The position numbers were made by a program, and so were the translations under genes. 37,642 nucleotides of DNA from contig JAEUOS010000059.1 in assembly GCA_016790695.1 (NCBI GenBank), positions 1 to 37,642 on the forward strand. Direction: 5' to 3'. Each line of letters opens with the position of its first letter. Position 1 is the stretch's first letter. Below are positions 24,930-31,726 of the stretch, piece after piece. Source of the stretch: Burkholderiales bacterium (GTDB taxonomy: Bacteria > Pseudomonadota > Gammaproteobacteria > Burkholderiales > JAEUOS01). Below the pieces are notes generated by a model. That model saw only the letters and a list, made by a program, of their open reading frames with translations. It did no database searches and had not been told where the DNA came from.

Positions 24930-26228
24930 ATGATGACGAACGACCAATCCTCCGGGCCGCACGCGGCCATCCGCATCGAGCGGGACGTCCGCTACGGCGA
25001 AGGCGCGATCGGCTTCGGCACCGACCGGCCCGGCACGCGAGCGCTGCTGATGGACGTGTTCCTGCCCGCGGGCGACGCGCCGCCCGGCGGCCGGCCGGCG
25101 CTGGTGCTCTCGCACGGCGGCGCGTTCCACCGCGGCGCCAAGGAGCGCGACGAGTTCGAGCAGGGCACGTTCCGCAACACGCCGGTGCACGTGTACTGCG
25201 AGCGCTTCGCCGCGCGCGGCTATGCGTGCTTCTCCATCGGCTACCGGCTGACGCAGGAGCGCCCGCCGCCGCAGCCGCTGCCGATCAAGCGCAACCGCGG
25301 CGCGATCGAGCGCGACCGCATCGACTACGTGCGCGGGCTCCTGGGACTGCCGCCGGCAACGCACGAGGAACTCCTCGACGGCTCGGAAGCGGCCTATGCC
25401 GATGTCGCCGGCGCCTTCGGCTTCATCCAGGCGAATGCGGCGCGCTGGGGCATCGACCCCGAGCGCATGGCCATCGGCGGCTTCTCCGCCGGCGGCTTCG
25501 CGTCGGCGTATGCGGTCTTCGCGCTGGGGCAGCGCGCCGCGGCGGTGGTCGGCCTGTCGGCCGGCATGGACAAGGACGACGCCGCGTACTACGTGCACGG
25601 CGGGCGCGGGCTGCCGCCGGTCCTGGTGGTCGAGGGCGAAGACGACCTGCCGTCGATTCCGCCGCGCGCGGGCGCGCTCGCGTCCTGCGCCGCGCGCGCG
25701 GGGCTCGGCGTGCGCCACTACGTGGTGCCGGGCAGGCCGCACTTCTACGACGGCGCCTCCGCGGTGGTGCTGAAGGCCGCGACGCTGCCGGGCGGCGAGC
25801 GCTGCGCGACGGTGGAGGAGGCCATCGCGCAGTTCCTGGCCGAGGTCCTGGCGCCGCCCGCGGTCACGGCCGACCATCTGGAGGCCTTCGCGCAGGCGTG
25901 GAACCGCCACGACATCGACGCGCTGATGTCGTTCATGGCCGCGGACTGCGTGTTCCACGCCTGGACCGGCACCGAGGCGGCCGGCACGCGCTACGTCGGC
26001 CGCGAGGCGGTGCGCGCGGGCTTCATGAAGGCCTGGGCCGACTTCCCCGATGCGCAGTGGACGCGCGCGCGCCACCTCGTCGCCGGCCGCCGCGGCATGT
26101 CGGAATGGACCTTCGTCGGCACCCGGGCCAGCGACGGCAGGCGGGTCGAGGTCGACGGCGGCGACCTGTTCACCTTCCAGGGCGACAAGATCCGCGTCAA
26201 GGACTCCTGGCGCAAGATGCGCCCCTGA
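24930..26228 (+). CDS. alpha/beta hydrolase fused to SnoaL-like domain
   Basis: A 432-residue two-domain protein. Residues about 35-305 form an esterase/lipase-type alpha/beta hydrolase: oxyanion HGG (62-64 in LVLSHGGAFHRG), nucleophile S186 in GGFSAGG, acid D238 or D239 in EGEDDLPS, and H271 in GRPHFYDG. Residues about 315-432 form an NTF2/SnoaL-like domain (FAQAWNRHDIDALMSFMAADCVFHAW through DLFTFQGDKIRVKDSW). No signal peptide is seen, so it acts in the cytoplasm. Adjacent ATGs at 24930 and 24933 are both possible. Hydrolysis of an ester or lactone and a second step by the fused domain can be proposed. The fusion is unusual and I cannot name the substrate. Confidence 0.87.
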   Translation: MMTNDQSSGPHAAIRIERDVRYGEGAIGFGTDRPGTRALLMDVFLPAGDAPPGGRPALVLSHGGAFHRGAKERDEFEQGTFRNTPVHVYCERFAARGYACFSIGYRLTQERPPPQPLPIKRNRGAIERDRIDYVRGLLGLPPATHEELLDGSEAAYADVAGAFGFIQANAARWGIDPERMAIGGFSAGGFASAYAVFALGQRAAAVVGLSAGMDKDDAAYYVHGGRGLPPVLVVEGEDDLPSIPPRAGALASCAARAGLGVRHYVVPGRPHFYDGASAVVLKAATLPGGERCATVEEAIAQFLAEVLAPPAVTADHLEAFAQAWNRHDIDALMSFMAADCVFHAWTGTEAAGTRYVGREAVRAGFMKAWADFPDAQWTRARHLVAGRRGMSEWTFVGTRASDGRRVEVDGGDLFTFQGDKIRVKDSWRKMRP

Positions 26229-26310
26229 GGCCGCGGACGGCGTCCGCGCGCGCCGCCGGCCGGCGGCGCCGCGGGGCGCTATGCTTCGCGCCTCGTTCCA
26301 CCCGACCCCC

Positions 26311-27147
26311 ATGATCATGCGCCACGCCGTTGCCGCCGTCCTCCTGCCTGCTCTCCTCGCCGCCGGCGCCGCCGTCGCGCAGAACGCCGCGCCCGATGCC
26401 GCGCCGCAGATCGGCCAGGTGAGCAAGGACTCGGTCTGGGTGCCGACGCCCGAGCGCATGATCCGGCGCATGTTCCAGATGGCCGACACCACGCGCGACG
26501 ATGTCGTCATCGACCTGGGCTCGGGCGACGGCCGCATGCCGATCTACGCGGCGAAGCACTTCGGCGCGCGCGGCATCGGCGTCGAACTCGAGCCCAACCT
26601 GGTGCGGGTGTCGCTCGCCGCGGCGCGCGCGCAGGGGGTATCGCACCTGACCGAGTTCCTCCAGCAGGACCTGTTCGCGGCCGACCTGTCGCGCGCGACC
26701 GTGATCGCGCTCTACATCAGTCCCGGGGTGATGACGCGCCTGAAGCCACGCCTGCTCGCGCTCAGGCCGGGTGTCCGCGTGGTCTCGCACCACTTCACGC
26801 TCGAGGACTGGGAGTCCGACGAGACCATCCGCGTCGAGAACCGCACCGGCTACCTGTGGGTGGTGCCGGCCGACGTGCGCGGCCGCTGGCGCGTGTCGCT
26901 GTCCGGCGACGAGATCGTCGTCGCGATCGAGCAGAAGCACCAGATGCTCGCCACCAGCGGCAGCCGCGGCGGCCGGCCGGTCAACGTGATCGGCGCGCGC
27001 CTGCGCGGCACCGAGATCAGCTTCACCGCGTTCGACCGCGACGGCAATTCGCGCCAGTACCGCGGCCGCGTCGACGGCGCGCGCATGGCCGGCGAGGCGG
27101 CCGGCGACGGCGCGGCGCCCCTCGCGTGGAGCGCGGTGCGCGAGTAG
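26311..27147 (+). CDS. exported class I SAM-dependent methyltransferase-like protein (FAM173-like)
   Basis: About 278 residues. The N-terminus MRHAVAAVLLPALLAAGAA followed by VAQ-N is a clear signal peptide. Next come the SAM-binding motif VIDLGSGDGRMPIYAAKHFGARG, acidic loop VELEPNLV and DLFAADLSRATVIALYISPGV, a pattern shared with FAM173/ATPSCKMT-type lysine methyltransferases. A C-terminal part (about 190-270) is not part of the core fold. A SAM enzyme bearing an export signal is odd, because SAM is cytoplasmic. The leader may act as a membrane anchor. Starts at 26281, 26311 or 26317 are possible, with no clear ribosome site. It converges with a TctC gene at a shared hairpin. Confidence 0.78.
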   Translation: MIMRHAVAAVLLPALLAAGAAVAQNAAPDAAPQIGQVSKDSVWVPTPERMIRRMFQMADTTRDDVVIDLGSGDGRMPIYAAKHFGARGIGVELEPNLVRVSLAAARAQGVSHLTEFLQQDLFAADLSRATVIALYISPGVMTRLKPRLLALRPGVRVVSHHFTLEDWESDETIRVENRTGYLWVVPADVRGRWRVSLSGDEIVVAIEQKHQMLATSGSRGGRPVNVIGARLRGTEISFTAFDRDGNSRQYRGRVDGARMAGEAAGDGAAPLAWSAVRE

Positions 27148-27164
27148 CGGCGGGGCGCGCTACT
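27143..27164. terminator. inverted repeat embedding both convergent stop codons
   Basis: AGTAGCG (27143-27149) and CGCTACT (27158-27164) form a 7-bp stem with an 8-base loop. The TAG of the methyltransferase gene lies in one arm and the complement of the TctC stop in the other. It may act as a bidirectional terminator or block antisense extension, though it lacks a T-tract. Confidence 0.35.
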
Positions 27165-28143
27165 GCTCGAGCTTGATCTTCGCGTCGCGCACCACGCGGC
27201 CCCAGACCGCGTAGTCGTTCTTCATCGCCGCGGCGAAGCCCTCGGGGCTGGTGTCGACGGTCATCAGGCCGATGTCGGCGATGCGCGCCTGGACGTCGGG
27301 CAGCTTGAGGATGCGCGCGACCTCGGCGCCGAGCTTCGCGGTGACCTCGCGGGGCGCGTTCGCCGGCAGCAGCATGCCGAACCAGCCCGAGGCCTCGAAG
27401 TCCTTCAGGCCCTGCTCGGCGAAGGTGGGCACGTCCGGCAGGCCGCTGAAGCGGCGCGTGCCCGAGATGGCGAGGAACTTCATGCGCCCCGAGCCGATGT
27501 GCGCGCGCGCCGAGGTCAGGTCGATGAAGCCCGCGGGCACCTGGCCGCCCATCAGGTCGGTCGCGAGCGGCGCGCCGCCCTTGTAGGGCACGTGGGTGAG
27601 GGTGAGCCCGGTCTGCAGGTTGAACAGCTCGCCGTGGAAGTGCGAGGTGGTGCCGGCGCCGAACGAGCCGTAGCTGAACTTCCCCGGCGCGGCGCGCGCG
27701 GCGGCGATGAATTCCCTGAGGTTGTTGTGGGGCGCGTTCGCGGGCACCGCGAACAGGTTCGACGACAGCGCGAGCTGCGCGACCGGCGTGAAATCCTTGA
27801 ACACGTCGTAGGGCAGCTTGGCGTTCAGGTGCGGCATCTGCACCAGGGTGGTGATGCCGATCAGCACCGTGTAGCCGTCCGGCGCCGCCTTCGCGACCAG
27901 GTCGTTGCCGAGGATGCCGCTGGCGCCGGGCCGGTTGTCGACCACCACCTGCTGGCCCCAGGCCTCGGTCAGCTTGGTGCCGATCAGGCGCGCGATGATG
28001 TCGGTGCCGCCGCCGGCCGGGTAGGGCACGACGAAGCGGATCGCCTTGTTGGGATAGGCCTGGGCGAGCGCGGCGAGCGGCAGTGCCGCGAGGGCCGAAG
28101 CGGCGAGGAGGCGGCACAGGGCGCGGCGGACGGTGCGGATCAT
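27160..28143 (-). CDS. TctC/Bug-family periplasmic substrate-binding protein
   Basis: A 327-residue exported binding protein: leader MIRTVRRALCRLLAASALAA with cleavage near ALAQ-A, then YPNKAIRFVVPYPAGGGTDIIARLIG, VDNRPGASGILGND, APDGYTVLIG and THVPYKGGAPLATDLMGGQ. Its cleft sequence TTLVQMPHLNAKLPYDVFKDFTPV follows the common pattern. ATG 28143 is chosen because it starts the signal peptide, and an AGG sits at suitable distance. It is transcribed away from the second TctC promoter region (28252-28370), sharing the 251-base divergent gap. It stands alone on its strand here. A regulator or permease partner is not visible. Confidence 0.92.
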   Translation of the reverse strand: MIRTVRRALCRLLAASALAALPLAALAQAYPNKAIRFVVPYPAGGGTDIIARLIGTKLTEAWGQQVVVDNRPGASGILGNDLVAKAAPDGYTVLIGITTLVQMPHLNAKLPYDVFKDFTPVAQLALSSNLFAVPANAPHNNLREFIAAARAAPGKFSYGSFGAGTTSHFHGELFNLQTGLTLTHVPYKGGAPLATDLMGGQVPAGFIDLTSARAHIGSGRMKFLAISGTRRFSGLPDVPTFAEQGLKDFEASGWFGMLLPANAPREVTAKLGAEVARILKLPDVQARIADIGLMTVDTSPEGFAAAMKNDYAVWGRVVRDAKIKLEQ

Positions 28144-28251
28144 GGGGGAACCTCGATGGCGGTGGGCGCGGGCGCCAGGCTGCATGCGCGCCACGCATGT
28201 TACCCGCGGCACCGGCGGCATGGGGGCGCGTGCCGCTCGGGGCATCCCGGC

Positions 28252-28280
28252 TTGACAGGCCCGGATGATTGGACTAAAAC
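28252..28280 (+). promoter_or_regulatory. near-consensus sigma70 promoter of the TctC/CoA operon
   Basis: TTGACA (28252-28257) and TAAAAC (28275-28280) are spaced by exactly 17 bases in the gap between divergent TctC genes. The transcript would start near 28287, about 108 bases before ATG 28395, and could serve the co-directional genes to 35965. Confidence 0.65.
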
Positions 28281-28296
28281 CGACGCACGCGAGATT

Positions 28297-28321
28297 TTCG
28301 TATGGAATACGGATATTCGTA
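28297..28321 (+). promoter_or_regulatory. overlapping inverted and direct repeats, likely operator
   Basis: This AT-rich island has CGTAT/ATACG around GGA (28299-28311), GAATA/TATTC around CGGA (28305-28318), and TTCGTA twice (28297-28302 and 28316-28321), 19 bases apart. It lies about 10-35 bases past the presumed transcription start. The pattern resembles IclR- or GntR-type sites. No such regulator is encoded in the window. Confidence 0.5.
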
Positions 28322-28340
28322 CAATGCGGCGCGCGTGTGC

Positions 28341-28370
28341 GCACCCACGCACCCCGACGCGCGTGGGTGC
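28341..28370 (+). promoter_or_regulatory. perfect 10-bp stem-loop in the TctC leader
   Basis: GCACCCACGC (28341-28350) and GCGTGGGTGC (28361-28370) flank a 10-base loop, 24 bases ahead of ATG 28395. The hairpin would sit in the 5' untranslated RNA just before the ribosome site (GGGGAG) and could affect mRNA stability or translation. No known riboswitch family is recognised. Confidence 0.45.
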
Positions 28371-28394
28371 CGCGTGCCGTCCGGGGAGACCAAG

Positions 28395-29414
28395 ATGACG
28401 TCCTTGCGCAGTTTCGCCGGCGGCCTCCTGGCGGCCGCCGCCCTGTCCGTGGCCGTGCCGGCGTCGCAGGCGCTCGCGCAGACGCTCGGCAACCGCCCGA
28501 TCCGCATCGTCACGCCGTATTCGACCGGCGGCCCGGTCGACGTCGCGTCGCGCCTGATCGCCGAATCGATCAGTCCGATCCTCGGCGTGCCGGTGGTGAT
28601 CGAGAACCGGCCGGGCGCGTCCGGCAAGATCGCCGCCGAGGCGGTCGCGCGCGCCGAGCCCGACGGCCACACCCTGATGTACGGCGGCAACACCCAGTAC
28701 GTGATGCTGCCGCTGCTCGACAAGAGCTTCGGCGCGAACCCGTTCACCGACTTCCGCATGGTGTCGATCCACACCAAGTACGACATCGTCGCGATGACCC
28801 ACGCGGGCTCGGGCATCCGGTCGATGAAGGAACTGCTGGCGAAGATGCAGAACCGCAACGAGGACGTGATCTTCGCCTCGATCGGCCAGCCGCAGCTCAC
28901 GCCGACCGGGCTGGCCTTCCTGGTGTTCACCAAGCTCTACAACGGCAACGCGCGCGCGATCAACTACGCCGGGCAGGCGCCGGGCCTGCTCGACCTCCTC
29001 GCCGGCCGCGTGACCTTCGCGTTCTACCTGCTGACCGGCACCCAGCAGCACCTCCAGAGCGGCAAGCTGGTGGCGCTCGCGGTCGCCTCGCCGGAGCGCA
29101 TCCCGCAGCTGCCCGACGTGCCGACCATGGCCGAGGCCGGCTTCCCGGAGTTCATGGCGACCAACAACTGGCTGCCGTGGATCGCGGTCGCGGCGCCCGG
29201 CAAGACCCCGGACGCGATCGTCGCCACCATCAACCGCGCGATCGTCCAGGCCGCGCGCAGCGACGCGTTCAAGGCCAAGTTCGCCGCGACCGGGCTGCGC
29301 ATCGCCGCGACCGGCAGCGCCGCCGAGGACCAGGCCGCCTGGCGTGCCGAGTTCGACCGGCTCGAGGCGACCCTCAAGCGCTTCGACATCACGCTGCCGG
29401 CCGACAGGAAGTGA
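28395..29414 (+). CDS. TctC/Bug-family substrate-binding protein (tandem copy A)
   Basis: A 339-residue exported binding protein with leader MTSLRSFAGGLLAAAALSVA cleaved near ALAQ-T, then NRPIRIVTPYSTGGPVDVASRLI, VIENRPGASGKIAAEAVARA and PDGHTLMYGG. The ligand-loop segment is AINYAGQAPGLLDLLAGRVTF instead of VPYKGSAP, so it belongs to a distinct Bug subgroup. GGGGAG precedes the ATG by seven bases. It is the first gene behind the 28252 promoter, and copy B follows 37 bases later with very similar sequence. It probably supplies the CoA-linked acid pathway encoded downstream. Confidence 0.92.
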   Translation: MTSLRSFAGGLLAAAALSVAVPASQALAQTLGNRPIRIVTPYSTGGPVDVASRLIAESISPILGVPVVIENRPGASGKIAAEAVARAEPDGHTLMYGGNTQYVMLPLLDKSFGANPFTDFRMVSIHTKYDIVAMTHAGSGIRSMKELLAKMQNRNEDVIFASIGQPQLTPTGLAFLVFTKLYNGNARAINYAGQAPGLLDLLAGRVTFAFYLLTGTQQHLQSGKLVALAVASPERIPQLPDVPTMAEAGFPEFMATNNWLPWIAVAAPGKTPDAIVATINRAIVQAARSDAFKAKFAATGLRIAATGSAAEDQAAWRAEFDRLEATLKRFDITLPADRK

Positions 29415-29451
29415 CCGGCGCAGCCCATCCACGGTCCGACCAGGAGACACC

Positions 29452-30468
29452 ATGAGCATCCGACGCAATCTGCAGTGGTTCGTCGCGGCGGGCGCCGCCT
29501 GCGCCGCCGTCCTTGCCGCGCCCGTGCACGCGCAGGCGCTCGCCAACCGGCCGATCCGCATGGTGCTGCCCTACACCCCGGGCGGGCCGGTGGACCTGTC
29601 GGCGCGCGTGCTCGCCGATGCGCTCGCGCCGGCGCTCGGCGTGCCGGTGGTCATCGAGCACCGGCCCGGCGCCTCCGGCAAGATCGCCGCCGAGGCGGTC
29701 GCGCGCGCCGATCCCGACGGCCACACCATCATGTACTGCGGCTCGACCCAGGTGGTGTCGCTGCCGCTGCTCGACAAGACGGTCAACTTCAAGCCGTTCG
29801 ACGACTTCCGCATGGTGTCGATCTACACCAAGTACGACATCATCTTCATGACCCATGCGGCGTCGGGCATCCGGACCATGAAGGAGCTGCTGGCGAAGAT
29901 GCAGAACCGCAACGAGGACGTGATCTACGCCTCGATCGGCCAGCCGCAGCTCACGCCGACCGGGCAGGCCTTCCTGGTGTTCAACAAGATGTACAACGGC
30001 AACGCGCGCGCGATCAACTATCCGGGCCAGGCCCCGGGCACGCTGGACCTGCTGGCCGGCCGCGTCACCTTCGCGACCTACACCCTGTCCGGCAGCCTGC
30101 AGCACATCCAGAGCGGCAAGCTGGTGGCGCTCGCGGTGGCGTCGCCGGCGCGGATTCCGCAGCTGCCCGAGGTGCCGACCATGATCGAGGCCGGCTTCCC
30201 GGAGTTCATGACCGCCAACAACTGGGTGCCCTGGATCGCGGTGGTGGCGCCGGCGAAGACGCCCGAGGCGATCGTCAACACCATCAACCGCGCGATCACC
30301 CAGGTGACGCAGACCGAGGCGTTCAAGGGCAAGTTCGCCGCGACCGGGCTGGTGCTCGCGGCGACCGGCACCGCGGCGCAGGACCAGGCCGCGTGGCGCG
30401 CCGAGTACGACCGCCTCGCCGCGACGCTCAAGCGCTTCGACATCACGCTGCCCGACGACAAGAAGTAG
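29452..30468 (+). CDS. TctC/Bug-family substrate-binding protein (tandem copy B)
   Basis: A 338-residue exported protein (leader ending PVHAQ-A) that repeats copy A almost motif by motif: KIAAEAVARADPDGHTIMY, MKELLAKMQNRNEDVIYAS, IGQPQLTPTG, NARAINYPGQAPGTLDLLAG. By eye about three quarters of residues agree, and some DNA stretches of about 40 bases are identical, which indicates recent duplication or gene conversion. Differences cluster in the N-terminal third and near SGSLQHIQ, where ligand choice could shift. CAGGAGACACC is a strong ribosome site. The acyl-CoA dehydrogenase starts 47 bases downstream. Confidence 0.92.
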   Translation: MSIRRNLQWFVAAGAACAAVLAAPVHAQALANRPIRMVLPYTPGGPVDLSARVLADALAPALGVPVVIEHRPGASGKIAAEAVARADPDGHTIMYCGSTQVVSLPLLDKTVNFKPFDDFRMVSIYTKYDIIFMTHAASGIRTMKELLAKMQNRNEDVIYASIGQPQLTPTGQAFLVFNKMYNGNARAINYPGQAPGTLDLLAGRVTFATYTLSGSLQHIQSGKLVALAVASPARIPQLPEVPTMIEAGFPEFMTANNWVPWIAVVAPAKTPEAIVNTINRAITQVTQTEAFKGKFAATGLVLAATGTAAQDQAAWRAEYDRLAATLKRFDITLPDDKK

Positions 30469-30515
30469 GCCGCGGCGCCGGCCGGCGCGCCCCCGACGAC
30501 GACAGGAACGATGCG

Positions 30516-31682
30516 ATGAGCGTGGATTTCACCGCCGAGCAGCTGCAGATCCGCGACGGCGTGGCCCGGTTGTGCGAGCGCTTCGGCGACGCCTACTGGC
30601 TCGCGCGCGACGACGACGGCCGCTTTCCCGAGGAGTTCTGCCGGGCCATCGCCGACCACGGCTACATGGGCATCGCGATTCCGACCGAGTACGGCGGCTC
30701 GGGCCTCGGCATCACCGAGGCCGCGCTGCTGATGCAGGCGATCTCGCAGTCCGGCGCCGGCAACGGCGGCGTCTCGTCGGTGTCGATCGGCATCTTCGGC
30801 ATCAACCCGGTGGTGCGCTTCGGCACCGAGGAGCAGAAGCGGCGCATGCTCCCGCCCCTGATCAAGCGCACCGACATCGCCTGCTTCGGCGTCACCGAGC
30901 CCAACACCGGCCTGGACACGACGCGGCTGCGGACGCGCGCGGTGCGAAAGGGCGACCGCTACGTCGTGCACGGCCAGAAGATCTGGATCTCGACCGCGCA
31001 GGTGGCCAACAAGATCCTGCTCATCGCGCGCACCTCGGAGGAGGGCGCGACCGAGCGGCCGATCGACGGCCTGTCGCTGTTCTACACCGACATCGACCGC
31101 TCGAAGATGGAGATCCGCGCGATCGACAAGATGGGCCGCAAGTGCGTCGACTCGAACCAGGTGTTCTTCGACGGCCTCGAGATCCCGGTGGAGAACCGCA
31201 TCGGCGAGGAAGGCAAGGGCTTTCGCTACCTGCTGCACGGCATCAATCCCGAGCGCATCCTGATCGCCGCCGGCCTGGTCGGGCTCGGGCGCGCCGCGCT
31301 CGACAAGGCCACGCGCTACGCGAAGGAGCGCGTGGTGTTCGACCGGCCGATCGGCATGAACCAGGCGATCCAGCAGCCGCTGGCGCAGAGCTGGGCCGAG
31401 CTCGAGGCCGCCAACCTCATGGCGTTCCGCGCGGCGCAGCTCTACGACCGCGGCGAGGATTGCGGCGCGATGGCCAACGCCGCCAAGTACCTCGCCGGCG
31501 AGGCGACCTTCAATGCGTGCAACAACGCCATCCTCACCCACGGCGGCATGGGCTACGCGAAGGAGTACCACGTCGAGCGCTACCTGCGCGAGGCGCTGAT
31601 CCACCGCCTGGCGCCGATCACGCCGCACCTGATCCTCTGCTACATCGCCGAGCGGGTGCTGGGGCTGCCGAAGTCGTACTGA
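30516..31682 (+). CDS. acyl-CoA dehydrogenase family protein
   Basis: A 388-residue FAD enzyme that would form an alpha,beta-double bond in an acyl-CoA. Typical elements are GIAIPTEYGGSG near 52-63, FAD contact FGVTEPNTG (124-132), KIWIS (155-159) and GGMGYAKEYHVERYLREA near the end. The usual C-terminal EGT catalytic Glu is absent (IHRLAPITPHL instead). The likely base is E246 in NPERILIA, the position used by isovaleryl-CoA dehydrogenase. That suggests a branched or otherwise unusual substrate. ATG 30516 follows AGGAA. It sits between the TctC pair and a family III CoA-transferase and could desaturate the CoA ester formed by the latter. Confidence 0.9.
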   Translation: MSVDFTAEQLQIRDGVARLCERFGDAYWLARDDDGRFPEEFCRAIADHGYMGIAIPTEYGGSGLGITEAALLMQAISQSGAGNGGVSSVSIGIFGINPVVRFGTEEQKRRMLPPLIKRTDIACFGVTEPNTGLDTTRLRTRAVRKGDRYVVHGQKIWISTAQVANKILLIARTSEEGATERPIDGLSLFYTDIDRSKMEIRAIDKMGRKCVDSNQVFFDGLEIPVENRIGEEGKGFRYLLHGINPERILIAAGLVGLGRAALDKATRYAKERVVFDRPIGMNQAIQQPLAQSWAELEAANLMAFRAAQLYDRGEDCGAMANAAKYLAGEATFNACNNAILTHGGMGYAKEYHVERYLREALIHRLAPITPHLILCYIAERVLGLPKSY

Positions 31683-31726
31683 GGCGCCGCGCCGGCGCGG
31701 CGCGCGCGGGCGCATGGAATCCGACC

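Noticed and set aside
28302..28394. In-frame ATG at 28302 that would lengthen the TctC protein by 31 residues
   Set aside because: The added part lacks signal-peptide character and runs through the inverted repeats and leader hairpin. ATG 28395 has GGGGAG and a normal leader.
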